From assembly GCA_033439265.1 (NCBI GenBank), contig JAVTVX010000035.1, forward strand, positions 18,812,001-18,876,000: a stretch of 64,000 nucleotides of DNA. The letters run 5' to 3'. The stretch's first letter is position 1; every line of letters begins with the position of its first letter. Both the position numbers and the translations under genes were made by a program. Shown here one piece after another: positions 1-12,900 of this stretch. The notes under the pieces are model-generated. The model did no database searches. It worked only from the letters and a program-made list of their open reading frames with translations, and had not been told where the DNA came from. This DNA comes from Dillenia suffruticosa (Eukaryota > Streptophyta > Magnoliopsida > Dilleniales > Dilleniaceae).

Positions 1-716
1 CTAGGTTTCTTGTCATATTTGCGCCATTTACGCTTGACGCCCTTGGAGCCCTTACTCGACTCCGCCACATAGGCATGACCAGAAACCGACCTAGCCACCT
101 CCTGGCGCTTCTCCTCGAGCTCACAATGCCTACGCACGTCCATAACAGTACGAATATTCTCAGTGTGCGTGAAGTAGGTCTTTATCAAATCCCAGGAGTC
201 AGGCAAGGACTGGATTACTCCTAGTACCTAAAGCTCATCAGACATTGGCTCCCCCATCTTCTTTAGAGAAGCAATCATACTTGACATATGCATCAAATGC
301 TGTTTCATGGTATGATCGGGTATCCTCTTATAGGTGATAAACCTATAAGTCAGCATCCTCAACTTAGGAGCTGACCGGGAGTCAAGGTGCTCTCTCAGAG
401 CACTCCAAACAGACATCGCAGTAGGATACTGCTCGTACACTGGAATCAGATCATCGTGCATGCTGCTAAGGAGGATGACCCTAGCTTGGCCATCCTTCTT
501 CTTCCATGCACGATACGCCTCCTCATCCAGTTTTGCCTGAGGCGTATCACCCACTCCGGGGTCTGTCATCTCGTGTAATAGAACCTCCGCTAGGTCCTGC
601 TCCTCGAAGACAAATTGAACTTTACGGTGCCAAATCTCATAATTATCACCGTTCAACTTGTCTCCCTTAACGAGATCAAGTACAATACTTTTTGTTGCAG
701 CCATTGTCTCTGTCAC
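1..716 (-). pseudogene. Copia gag region
   Basis: This region encodes Gag, the nucleocapsid polyprotein segment that packages element RNA in cytoplasmic particles. Minus-strand translation begins at 716 with MTETMAATKSIVLDLVKGDK. It shows the Copia Gag core (NGDNYEIWHRKVQF, VWSALREHL, PKLRMLTYRF) and continues towards the left edge with LPDSWDLIKTYFTHTENIRT and a basic tail. The fossil is broken about once in the visible part; protease, integrase and RT would lie outside the window. The Gag type matches that near 22838 in the related element. Confidence 0.75.
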
Positions 717-939
717 ACAAAAAGAAAGAGACGTTAGTGACTAATAATGTTTATTTTCACAATTTCGTGCACCCTACGAGTTAACAATCCAAAATGAATC
801 GAGTATTGACCCCAAAGTGAGCATATGAGTCAACGGACACCATACACCACAACCCGGGACCTCATCTCACCATTCGGACTTTAATTCGGTGCACAAAATT
901 CCACAAATAGTTACAAATATGCACATAAGACCCAAAAAA

Positions 940-1420
940 ATTGAAAAAATCAATTTTGAAAGACCTGACGCGCCGCCGCTCGCCGACGGTGCTCTCCACG
1001 TGCCGCCACGCGCCTCCACGCGTCGGCAGCAGCCTACCGCACACGCTTAACGCGCGGTGCGCTTCACACGCGCTGCCACACGCCACGAGCGGCTCGGCTT
1101 ACGCGCGCCCAGTCGCGGTGTGCGGCTTACGCGCTGAGCCGCCTTGAGCCGGGTCAGACCGGGTTGGTCAACGGTTCAGGGTTGACCCGACCGCCTGGTC
1201 AACGGTCCGGGTCCGACCCGGTCAGGTCGATTTGCGGGTCAGTCCGGGTCAGGGTCCGACCTGACCACCGGCCTACTCCCCACTTCACGCGTCTGCTGGA
1301 CGCGCCTTCTGGTGCGTGCGTGTCACGCGCCCGCTGGTCTAGGCCGGTTCTTCTTCGCCCGACGGGTCCTGAAACGGGTTTTTCGACCCGATTCTTTGAA
1401 AACTCATTTTCGACTAATTT
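940..1420 (-). other. GC-rich, CpG-rich leader segment of the Copia element
   Basis: The segment between primer site and gag is very GC-rich in an AT-rich neighbourhood. It consists of short repeats of two kinds: GCGCG/CACGCG-type motifs, and GGGTCAGACCGG-like motifs containing GACCCG or GGGTC. Several chance reading frames cross it on both strands because GC-rich DNA has few stops. None looks like a known protein. The same kind of segment is present at 21640-22170 in the related element. Confidence 0.6.
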
Positions 1421-1901
1421 TTTACGACGATTTCTGTCAAAAAATATATTTGGACTTCCCAAAAATATTTCAAACTCATTTTTTTTTAAGATTCAAGCCC
1501 TAAACACGGCGAATCATAAATTCAAGTTTTGGCCCTCCGCGGCCTCGCTGGAAAACCCAGTTTTTGCAACCAATCAATGCAAAATACATGTCAAAACGTA
1601 GATCAATGCACATGGAACACAAATATGCCATTTATTTAGATCAATAATCCCTCTACACGGATAGATCTAGGTTTTTAAGTTTTCGGCACCCTTAGGGCCG
1701 AAAACTTTAACTTCAATTTTCATGGTTTAAATATACTCCAAAAATTCAGAAAAAAAATATATTTAAGATCTACGTGATATGGGTAACGTCACGGTATATT
1801 CGGATTCACAAAATTCATCCGTGATCCGAAACCCATTTTTGCAACCCCATATTTTTATACCCAAAAATATTCCGAAAATTATTTAATAAATCCAAACCTA
1901 C

Positions 1902-1913
1902 GCTCTGATACCA
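1902..1913 (-). other. Primer binding site, tRNA-Met type
   Basis: The minus strand reads TGGTATCAGAGC one base after the LTR end. This is the usual Copia primer site complementary to the 3' end of initiator tRNA-Met. Confidence 0.85.
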
Positions 1914-1914
1914 A

Positions 1915-2325
1915 TGTTGGATTTATATGCACATACACATGCGGAAGCGTGCAAAATTTTCGGAATTATAAAAGGTTAGGGTTTTCGGGCATATTTCAAA
2001 AAGTAGATTGCAAAAATCCGGGAAACCACGAACGTTGATCAATCGACCTCGCTGTCGGGATGATAACCACGAAAGTCGAGCTATCACCGCAGCACCACGA
2101 CACCTCAATCGAATCCGGTAACTAATTCTTTTCACAGAATTTTTCTCCCCCTCTCTCTCAATTGTGCCTTACTCAATTGTTGTGCAATTGTGTTTTCCTA
2201 GGGTTTTACCCTAATTTTTATATACCTCCGTCACCACAAATTGTAGGGAATTCAAATCCGATCAGACCATTTGTGCATATGAAAAGTGGGAAAATTTCCT
2301 TTTTCCAAATATGGAAAGATGCCCA
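1915..2325 (-). repeat. 5' LTR of the left-edge Copia element
   Basis: On the minus strand it ends in CCAACA immediately before the primer site. It carries a TATA-like GGTATATAAAA and shares a core (GTGGT..ATCATCCCGACxGCGA) with the LTRs at 20649 and 27199. The inner edge is firm. The outer edge (TGGGCATC at 2325) is chosen because beta-adaptin homology begins about ten bases further on. Confidence 0.7.
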
Positions 2326-2334
2326 ACGCATTAA

Positions 2335-3151
2335 TTCCTTCGGTGCCATTGGGCGAGTGCTATTAGGCTAGAGGGGGCAGCTGAACGGTGCATAAGTTGT
2401 TTGGCTTGAGCTGATCAAGATTAAAGGAAACTATGTGGTTCAGGAGGCTATTATTGTCATCAAAGATATTTTCAGGAGATACCCAACACGTAGGCTACTT
2501 GTCATGGTATTTGAGTATATCTGCTGTTTCCTTTGATGAGAGATGACCTGAATTGTTGTTTCCTACATGTGTCACTGCTATGAGATTGTAACATTATGCA
2601 AGAGCCTCATCAGTCTAGATAAGCCAGAGGCTAAGGTGCACATCCTCTTAATTTTGTCCCTTTTTTTCAAGTTGCAATGTCCTACATATTTGTCTCCACT
2701 GCACACGCATGGATGATCTGGATTGTTGGTGAATATCCGGAGAGAATTGACAATGCTGATGAGCTCCTTGAAAGCTTTTTGGTGAGTTTCCCTGAAGAAC
2801 TTTCTCGAGTCCAGTTGCAACTGCTGATGACAACCGTCAAAGTTTTCTTGAAGAAGCCAACTGAGGGCCCACAACAGATGATTCAGGTTTATTACGTTGC
2901 TTTGCCTCCTGCTTCTCTTACCTGTTCAGCTGCATCAAGTCAGTCTAATTTGTGTTACAAAGATGATTTTTGATAGTCAATAAATTGCCATAACTGCAAT
3001 ATAATAATTCTCGTTATGTGTTCCTGAGCTGGTTTTTTCTCCAATTGTTTGTTCTAACAAGTTGTGTTGAACAATGCTACCATGGAGACGGACAATCCAG
3101 ATTTGCGTGCCGGGCCTAAATTTATTGGCGTCTTCCTTCTATGGATCCTGA
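2335..3151 (+). pseudogene. Beta-adaptin (AP-1/AP-2 beta subunit) gene fragment, broken
   Basis: Conceptual translation matches the trunk of plant beta-adaptin, the large clathrin adaptor subunit of the AP complexes, over about 165 residues of a protein of about 890. Pieces in order are [37 protein letters not shown] (to about 2498), [14 protein letters not shown] (about 2590-2634), [20 protein letters not shown] through [12 protein letters not shown] (about 2710-2886), and VVLNNATMETDNPDLR..YWRLPSMDPE (about 3060-3151). Intron-like gaps lie between pieces, so this is a piece of genomic DNA and not a retrocopy. Single-base frame changes near 2353 and 2408, missing flanking exons and no continuation after 3151 mark it as dead. 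The Copia LTR abuts its 5' edge, so the insertion may have cut it. Identity of the parent family is secure; the parent locus is unknown. Confidence 0.8.
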
Positions 3152-5896
3152 GGTTTGTCTTAATTATTTTTCCCAGAAGTCGGTTGAAAAAATTGTCTTC
3201 TGTTACTCTTAACATACATCTTGTGACCAAATGTTACACTTGAGATTATTTTTAGTACTGTTGTTATACCTTTTGGCTTATGCAGGATTTCTACCCTTCC
3301 CATTGCTGTCACTGGAGCATGCTTGTTGGCAAAGGACGGGCACAATTTGATTTTCCATTGTTTCTTTTGTAACAAAGGGCAAGGGGCCCTTTCCAAGCTA
3401 TTAGAAAAACCTTGTCTAAATCCCGATACTGAGATACCCCGGATTCAACTTGGCAAAGACTTGTGTCAACAGTATGAATGAAATACCCATTTATTCATTG
3501 GAGTTGAAGATCAAGCTATGCAGACAGAGAATTTATTCTTGTTTGAATCTATTTATTTATTCATTTCATTCATTCATTCATTAATTTATTGTATATTTCT
3601 TTTCTATTTGGTTAGAAACAGGATCATCAACCGATGGGATACCAAGTTCTTGCATTTGTGGATTCCACTACCTGAGAGAGAAATTTTTTTTCTTGGTTTG
3701 ATGGCATTGGACCCATAATAGGGGTGACTTTCTCTTTCCTAAGGATCGGCTAAATCAGCTGCCCCAAGTTAAATAAGAATTACGAATCCTTCAAGCCAAA
3801 GTCTAAAAAAGTCAAAAGAACAATTCAAAAGATAATAATTAAAGGATTATACAACATTTTTTTTATTCCCCAGTGTGCTCACCCGAGTTGACAAAAATTG
3901 TTTGCCAAACACAGGGAAATCCATGACGGCGGCAACCGAGGCAATTTGAGGGCACTAAGTTATTGAGTTGATTTTTTTTTAAAATAAAATAAAATAAAAT
4001 AAAATATTTTTCTGATCATTTTATGCTTTAATTATTTTCCAACTATGCATGACCTTTTTCTTTAATTATTACAAAATAAATAGACAAGAGGGCAAGCATT
4101 TTCCATCCACAATATCGATGCCCAATGATCTTTTTGTTTTACCAAAAGAAGGGTCCTTTTTTAATTAATGTTACAAAAGACAAATTATATTTCGATGGTA
4201 TCTAAACTATTGGTTCGGTTTCAAATAATTAGTTTATTTTTATTTTTGGCTTTTAAATATCTAAATTTATATTAATGTAATATTCATTCTTGGTCCAAAC
4301 CAAGCGAGACCCTTTTAATTTTTGGATCGAGATTGAGCCTCAATTTTTTGGGCTTTCTGGAACAGGACTCATGATCAAACCCATAAAATTTTAAATGGAT
4401 CATGCTTAGATTTCAAAAAAACCCGACTCAAAAAAACCCGATTGCTACCCCTAACCCCCATTTAGGAAAGCAAATGAGCCAATTTGAAAATAAAATGGAC
4501 AGTAAATGTGTCAAATTGATATATTAAAGAGCCAATTTCAATATTTTACTTAAATTTATCTCATTTAATTAAATATATAAATCAAAGTAAATTATAAATA
4601 AATTTACCTACATAAACAAATACTATTTTAAATTACATTGGGAGAGTTTCTCTTAATTTAAGTTTGATCATAACTTGAAAGAGATTAATCAAAATTTGAT
4701 TTCGAATATTAATAGTCAAATATTAAAAAAAAACATCATTTCTACGTTGATCTTCTAAGAAACAATTTTCAAAATCGTATGTGGAATAATATTTGGTCCA
4801 CAGGCGAAAGCCTAGTTGCTCGTCGAGAGAGGAACCAAGAGAGGATATATATATATATATATATTTTTTCCATTTATGAGTTGTTTATAAATGCTTACTC
4901 CATTCGCATTCCTTCTTTGATCATGTAGTCCAATATGATAAATAAAAACATGAATAAAAATTTCTTTACAAGAGCTAGGATGGTATATGGCATGTTGTGA
5001 CATGAAAAATTGATTAAAGGTTTGTGGTATGGAAAAAGCAAATCCCAAAACAAGTAATATGATGAAGTAATAATATTAGATCAAAAATTTTTTAATTTAG
5101 TGATTAAGAATATTTTATTTTTTTAATTAAAAGTTTTGAGTTTAAATTTTAAAAATGGTGAAAAAAGATTTAAGTGAACTAATCTTTAAAAATAAATTTT
5201 ATAATATTCAAATAAGATTAATCAAATAAAATCTGAATATTTATGAAAAAATATAAATTATAAGACTATACATTGCCAAAATGCAAGCTGGACACCATTG
5301 GCGAATCTACCTACCAAAGAAGTTTCCTCCGATATTGACTTGTATTATTTATTGGTAAATCCAAGAACAAGTCTCCCTCCTCCTTTAATGAATTAGGTTG
5401 GAAAATGAAATAGTCAACAAAACAAACACATAGTGTTCCCCAAAACTTGCTCATATAACAAAGTAAAACCCAATTGTTATTTAAAATTTTTGTTACAAGA
5501 GAAGCCATCCTTGCCCATATAAATAAAAGACTTTGCATTATTAAAAACCTTTGGATTTTTTTGGTGGGTAATAATGATATGGGGGAAAGGAGAGTCGACT
5601 TTTATGATGGATGACGGCTCACTCAAGACTCACAAACCCAACAGGTATGGAGCCCACGGCAGAAGTAGAAAAGGAGGAAGTCCAGTGATAGGGCACCTAG
5701 AGAATAGAATAATAACAAAAAAAGCATAGGCTTGTGACACTGACAGCCGACAATGATAGGTGAAACGCGTGACCTTGGCTTTTACAATGCATAGAATAGA
5801 GCCTACAGCTAGCTGTGGTTACTCCGCCGGAATAAAAACAAGTCTTCTCATCTTACAGCAACGTCAACGCCTTCATCGCCATTGCAATTGCCTTGG

Positions 5897-5935
<39 letters not shown>

Positions 5936-6450
5936 AGGACCCGACAAAGAAATAACTCCGGACCATGTTAACCTCACAAATTACACGTAACACAAGAATG
6001 CCAATATCATGCAGATATCAAATAATGAAGTGGTGTTGCTCATTGAATTTTTGTGTAATATATGAGATCATCAGTTCATCAGATTTATTTTGTTTACTTC
6101 ATCTGAAAAATAAAAAAAAAAAAGAAAATTTCTTGTTTATTTTCTATTGAAATACAAAATCATTTCTAATATTTTTCTAGTATCGAATTGGGAAGGAGAA
6201 GAGAAAGAGAAAAGAAAAGATATGAAAATATGTCTTTTTTTTAATTTATTTTTTTATAAAAGAGGCTTCTATGGTTAAAATAAATTAAAATAAGATATAA
6301 AATAATGAGATTTAAGAAAGAATCAGAAATTACGTTCAAACTTAGACTTGAGAGAGAGAAAAAGACGCATATGATTTTTGTTTCTCTTTTGAGAAATTTC
6401 CGTCTTATCGTTAAATAGATATGGCTAGAAATGTATTAAAAAAATACCGG
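3152..6450. other. Intergenic, AT-rich, no gene recognised
   Basis: No supportable coding region lies here. About 3285-3480 is richer in GC and has an acceptor-like TTATGCAG before it, but its translations match nothing I know and do not continue the adaptin fold. The stretch includes ATTC repeats near 3560, AAAAT repeats near 3980 and a short TA run near 4845. The rest is AT-rich sequence. Confidence 0.5.
5899..5934. repeat. (AG)n microsatellite
   Basis: Eighteen uninterrupted AG dinucleotides stand in an otherwise featureless stretch about 1 kb upstream of the kinase start codon. Confidence 0.9.
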
Positions 6451-6630
6451 GGTAAAACTAAATTCCTTTTTTTCCCACTAAATCTAACGAGTTGCATAAG
6501 GGGTAAATAAATGGAAAAGGGAAGGGTGATATGGGAGAGGAGGGGTGCCATATGGAATTCAGGAGAGCGATGGTTTGGCGTTTTGGGCGCCTACTCCTAC
6601 TCTCCCCCCACCCAAACACGATTTTGACAA

Positions 6631-6634
<4 letters not shown>

Positions 6635-6663
<29 letters not shown>
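6635..6663 (+). promoter_or_regulatory. (CT)n tract in the kinase gene upstream region
   Basis: A pure CT run lies 268-296 bases before the MGICFSS start codon and just before a TATA-like GTTATATTTTTATCC (about 6665). Pyrimidine tracts at this place are common in plant core promoters and 5' leaders (Y patch, GAGA-type sites). The transcription start is not visible in sequence alone, so the role is an inference. Confidence 0.4.
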
Positions 6664-6671
<8 letters not shown>

Positions 6672-6930
6672 TTTATCCATCAGTGGGCGTGGCTTCCAAA
6701 GGGAGTCGTTGTCTGGGACTTGGGATTTTTACTTTTTTTGTTCCGGTGAAAAAGCGTGGGTTGGATTCCGGCGGGGGAGTCCACACTCTTTCCGGCGGAA
6801 AATCCGTTGGTCGGAGAAATCACCAACATTGTAATTGCAACGGAAGAAGCAAGGAATGTGTTGTACTGGTAATGAGAAAGGAAAGGGGAAGATGAAAAGC
6901 AAAGCAATTGTTTGTAGACGATTCAAATTC

Positions 6931-9900
6931 ATGGGGATCTGTTTCAGTTCCGGTGTCGAACATCAACAACCTCAACCTCAACCTCAATCTCAATCTCAAC
7001 GCCCACGGCCCCATCAACTACCTCTTCCTCCTCTTCAACCCAATCCTGGTATTCATCTCTCTTTCTCTCAATGAAAATGGGGATTCATTCATTTGCTCCC
7101 TTTCAACATTATGATGATTGTCATAATCTTACCCTTACAGTTGCCTTAAATTGATTACGCCTACTTGATTTGATTTGTGTGTATTTATAGCAAGGCAATT
7201 AACCCCATCACTTAAACTTACCGTTTTAGTTGATTTCAACATCTTCCTATTCTATCATGCCTCATTCCCACATCTATTTGTTGACTTTTCAATTATCAGT
7301 CACTCTCTCGGTTTGGAATTTTGTAACTATGTTAGTATTCGGAATTTTACTATCGTTGTTTGTAGGATACATATCTTTGTTTCCACCACTCCATGTATGG
7401 GATTTCACTTTTGATACAATTGTAAATCGCGTTGATATGTATGTGTGGTGAAAGGAGTAACTTGTATTTGTATTCAAGTTGGCCAACACCCACAAGCTTA
7501 AGCTTTTTTGGGTTATATGGTGTTAATCACACACACCCCCACTCTGTTGATGAGATTTCAGATCCACCAACTTGAGAACAGAGTGTTTCTAAAAGTGGGT
7601 CAAGTTTGTTTTGGGAATTTACTGACCCCTGGTTCCACATGTGCTCGGGATGGCAAAATTGGGGGGGGGGACAGACAAACAAACAAACTAAAGGTGGATG
7701 TGTATAAATTAATGTTGTTTCTTTGTTTATGAAATGTTTCAGTTGAAATATGCAATGCTGTCGCTCCATCCCCGACAAAGCCGCATAGGGACGTAGTTGC
7801 AGCTTCACCTAGACCAGATAAAGTAGAGTCACCTACAGTCAGAAACATTAGCATTACTTCTTTGACAAAAACACATAAATCTGACGGAAATATGATAAAA
7901 GGTGTAAGCAGCATTCCATTGTGTCCAAAGAATATCAAGGAATTGTGCCAAAATCCTGCTTATAGCAATGTTGATAGTTTTACATACCAAGAGATGAGAA
8001 TGGCTACCAAGTACTTCCGGCCGGATCAAATTCTCGGTGAAGGTGGATTTGGAACTGTTTACAAAGGTGTTATAGATGAAAGTGTGAGGCCTGGTTACAA
8101 AACCACACACGTTGCCATTAAGGAGCTTAATCGAGAAGGATACCAAGGTGACAAGGAGTGGCTGGTATGTGCTTTTCCTTTGCCTCATTATCTTGCTTTC
8201 TTTTGTTTTTGAAGCATGCTTTATAATTCTATTTTTTTTACTTGAACACTAAATTATAATTATTAATTGTAAGAATGTTATGGCTGACAGGTCTCATAAT
8301 ATTTTTGTTAAAAATGAATTGTATATTTTACATAAGTTAACTTTGCCAATTATAGTAAATAGATTTTGAGCCATTCTTGGTTTCTAGGGGACCTTGGTTT
8401 TAGCCAATAGTGTTGTACTTCTTTTATATATATATATATATATACTTCAAAAGTAGATTTCCACATCATCAGCCCATATCTTGGCAAACAATTTACTTTG
8501 GAATTTGAATTTTGAAAATGCTAATTCTTTTTCGTCCTAAAATGATGTATGATACTCATTTTGTCCAGGAATAAATTTCTGGTTTATAAGTCGAAATGTA
8601 CTTTTTATTGAATATTATCTACAAACACAAAGATAATTTTTTGTAAACTTTGTCTCTTCATAGTTCTTTTAGAGCTGAACCTTCATATACGTATTGGAAA
8701 AGAAGGAAACATTGAGTCAATTCCCTTGAGGGTAATATCACAAAAAGATCTGGTGGATATAAAAGTTCTCTAATATTTCTGACATGTGGGTTTATTTCAT
8801 GTTTGACTCGCAAGATGCTGCAACATTTGAATTTATTGTGATTTGCAAGTTAGGATTTTCAACATCTACGCTTGTTGCTGACTATAAAAATAAAATAAAT
8901 ATATAAATAAGTTAATTTAAAAAACAAGTAAATTTCCTGAATGAAAAGTTTCTAGGAGGATGTCATTCCAAAATTGGAATAAGCAAAGTGTTCACCCGAA
9001 TTCACATTAGGATGGATGCATGTGTAACTTTGCATGGTGAGAGATTTTTACAAAATTAAATGCATCACTTATATCACAAAGATGTGTTGGCTAAAACTGA
9101 TACTAATGGACCAAAAAAAAAAAAAAAAACAAATTAGTGAATTAATGCAACTGGCCTGAACATGTAAATATGAATAAACAAAGATTTGACGCAGATTGTA
9201 CCGTAGAATGCTGATTGAACACTCCCATGATATTGTTAGAAAAGAGTTTCCGCTTTGGAGGTCTAAATTCGAAGCTATGCAGCTCACAATCATGAACTTT
9301 AGTTGTCAATTTGTCATTAAAGATCAAGCATCCTTAACTCTATGTTCAGATTTTGGATTTCTCGTACCATAAGTCAAACAAAACCGGAAACCCTTGATTT
9401 CAGCGAATCTTAAGTTATGTTGTGAGTTTCAACTTTTTGCAAGGTCCTTTTTAGAGGAAAGAGTCCATTGGACTTAAATTTGTAGGGACACTTGTAGGAA
9501 GAAATTTGAGTTTTTATTTAGCACCTTATTGTATGTGATGCTTCTAAGGCTTTGAAGACACGTGTTTGACATGTGTGTTGCCTTTCTTCGAGATGCAGAT
9601 GGTTATAATATTTATAGCCTTCCTTAAATAAATATAAATATAAGTAGGTACTTTTATGACACTTCTTCACTTCATAGACACCAGATGGAGCAAAATGTTT
9701 TGCAAATTTAGAAAAATTTAAATTATAATATGAGTAAAAATTAATAATCTCCTAATGCCAATGAGTGCAAAATGTTTTGGTTTTTCTTGTCCCAAAATGG
9801 GTGTCAAAATCTAGACTAGTAAGGAAATTAATGGATCACCTTCTACATATTCCTTGAAAGTAGGTTGAACCACTTCGATTAGGGAAAATATGGAGTAATA

Positions 9901-12900
9901 TATGTTCCGGCAGATAAAGTAATCAATGTGCTTTTAATGTGTATTTGGGCAACTTTCTCATTCAAAATAAACTCAAGAGAAAGCAATTAGTTGCATGGAA
10001 TGAAGACACAGATAAGATTCTAAATATACTACTTGACAGTTAATGAAATAGTGAATATAATATTTGTAACTTTTTATCAGATTATAGTTGGTAATTTAAA
10101 TTTAAATGCATCTTTATAAATTTTTTAAAACTTTTATTTTTAATGTGTACTTTATATTTCATAGTTGGATATAGACATATTCGTTAAATCAGATATTTTC
10201 TGTATACAAGAAATTGTACTCTCACCATGAGCACATTTGTCTTAAGCAAGATCGGCGACTGAGCATTTCCAGAATGTCAATGGAGGAAGTGGGGCAGTTA
10301 CTTTTTGAGATACTTTTCAGGGGCAAAAAAAAAAAAAAAATGGAAGTGTGATAGAGCCTCGGTTTTTTTAGAAGCCATGTTCTGTCTTAATCATAGTTGT
10401 TCTATGACTTTATATCTGTTTTATTTGTGTGTTGTTGTACTATGGTGTAACTTCTGCTGTCTCTGTGTCTATCTTTGTGTCTATACATCTTAGCTTAACC
10501 ATATTGAACTCCTAAGTTGTTTTATACTAGGGGAAATAAATATTAGAATGTCTTGAAGATACCCATTTTGTATTTAAGAATATATTGGTAAACCTTGTTG
10601 ATGCTAAATGAATTAGTGTTTATGATGGTCCCATACAAGTTGGATTTTTGGTTTATTTATATGTCAAACTTTTTATATATGCATTCACATAGTATCTCTC
10701 TTGATATTTCAAGTAAGTGGTATCATGGTTGATAGTTTTGGGTTCCACTCAACATGATAGGAGCGGTATGCACCCCATGGTTCATCTAATCCTGTAGCTG
10801 AATAGGATTCTTGTGTTTCATTCCCTTTCAAGGTTGAGTGGTTGGCTCCATGATTGAAGTATTTCATGATGGGCTATACGAAATTTGAGTTTGAGGAGTA
10901 TGGTGGATCAAATTGACTTATTGACACCCACCAGATGGCGGGGATTGTTGAGATTCATGAATGACATGTTGGATATGGTGGGAAGAAATCTGAAACCACA
11001 AGGAAATCAACAAGCATAACGCAAATGGCCCCAAAAATAAGTAATGTAAGAGAAAAGAACCCTACATTGTTTGACATCCTTTGCCTACGTCCAAAAAGAG
11101 ATACCACCAAAATATCTCTCTTACAAGAAATGATAACCTGGTTAAGATGCTAGTGCAAATCCAAATACCCCTCGTACACTCTTTTATGAGTCTAAAAATA
11201 CACTCTTTCTTGGAGATAATTATGATGCTATCAAAGTATTTCACAGAGCTATATATAATGATTGTGCTGAGTTGTTCATTTTTCTTACAAAATAATTTTA
11301 TAGTATAACCAGCCAAATATTCTCAAACAAGAAACATCAGCAACCAAGAAAATATTTTACTTTCTAAAATATGAGCGAACTCCAACAAGATTGATGTGGG
11401 ATGAGTGAGTTATTTACATACATACATATATATATGGTTATAGAATTAGCCCAGTGTTGATTAGCTTAAACTTCTGGGTGAGAAGGTTTCAAACTTTTTG
11501 TTTCCACTCTGAAATGGTAGATTCATCCTTGTGATGACTGTTCAATAATTTGTGAGGAGGTTATGCTTCATATTCTTTTCTTTCGTTTTAATCTTATAGT
11601 CGTGGCTTGTGGTGTGTGCCTTCAATAATAATCATTCATCAATTCATAGTGGTGAAGTTCCTCCCTATTGGTAACTTGTCCTCCCAAATACTAATTCATT
11701 CTTACACCTGAAATCAACCTGGTCAGGAAATTGTAGATAGTGTGTTGAGATGATCTTGCTGTGGCTCTAGGTCCACTTTCGGTAGTTTTTACAGTTTCAG
11801 AAAGATTACCTCCTTTGTCTAGTGCTCAAACTTAATGAACCTAACTCAAGGTTCACACTCCCCATACGTGCAAGTCTTGTCAGTCCTCTTACCTTAAATG
11901 ATTTTGTTCTGCGTTAAATGCTTAAAATAGTTTTTCCTGATCAAACTGGCAAAAGTTGATACTGTTGTGACAGAAACCTAGCCATATAGCAGGTGGAATG
12001 AGAATTGAACCTGCATAGCTAAATCTCTTGCTGGTGTAACTTTGGGCAATGGGTCCTTGTTTTAATTTTAAATCAACTTCCCAAACACAGATAAATCATT
12101 GGGAGTTAAACCTCGGAGTATCGTTGAGGAATAAAAATAGCATTCATTTATTCAAAATGTGGTTACGCAACGAAGTAAATGAAATCCTTGATGAGAGAAG
12201 TAGGTTTTACAAGGAAACTGAAGTGCATTCCTATTTTCTCTGCAAAATTGCTGGGAGATGTGTTTGTTAGAAGACTGAAAAGATATATAGTTTGTTAAGA
12301 GAAGCTAATGACTCACTCTTCTATCAATCACAGATACCATAATCTACCATGTTTGCGCTGGTTTACCCAATGAGGAGATTTCTTCAAAATAAATAATAAA
12401 TAAATAAATGAAGCATACTTGTACTATTCTGTGGAGTGACCAAATTTGTTGGGTTAGCCACCAAGATTATGATATGCCATATCAATCTCTGAGCATGATG
12501 TTTTGACAAGATAATTTGAATCATTGTAACAAATTCCATTTCTGTGCTGGTAAAACTTCCCTCCAGGATTGGTGGATGAAGCTTTTGTGATGCTTGCTTG
12601 CTAGGTTTTTAATCAGAAAATAAGCACCTAAAGACAGCTGGCAAATAGCTTGTTGATAACAGTTGCGGAGTGATGGGTTTTCCAATTGTGCATTTGTTGT
12701 CAAAAATGATTTTTTGCTCTGATGTGGTGGACACTTCAATTTGTTGAATTGAATCAGTAATACTTCTCTTAAATTTCTTTTTCTGCGGAATGATTATAGT
12801 TTAAATGGATAATGACCATAAATGGGAGACTCACCCAAGTTCAAAAACTTTACCATGCCTTTGGTTCGTGATGCAGGCAGAAGTTAACTATTTAGGGCAG

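Larger units (their letters stand above)
1..2325 (-). mobile_element. Ty1/Copia LTR retrotransposon, 5' part, runs off the left edge
   Basis: Read on the minus strand, the order is 5' LTR (2325-1915), a tRNA-Met-type primer site, a long GC-rich leader and a gag region, after which the element leaves the window. The Gag-like protein carries the LNGDNYEIWHRKVQFVFEEQ stretch near its start and an LPDSWDLIKTY segment later, as in plant Copia Gag (UBN2/retrotran_gag). The same layout, LTR type and Gag type recur in the element at 20649-27691, so these are relatives. The gag region carries about one break in the part seen; the rest of the element cannot be judged. The outer LTR edge is uncertain by some 5-10 bases because the partner LTR lies outside the window. 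Confidence 0.85.

Noticed and set aside
1164-1601. A 145-residue frame in the leader of the left Copia element
   Set aside because: It runs through GC-rich noncoding leader, antisense to the element, with no recognisable protein.
3285-3480. A further beta-adaptin exon after 3151
   Set aside because: Translations in all three forward frames do not resemble the expected continuation after the YWRL..DPE block.
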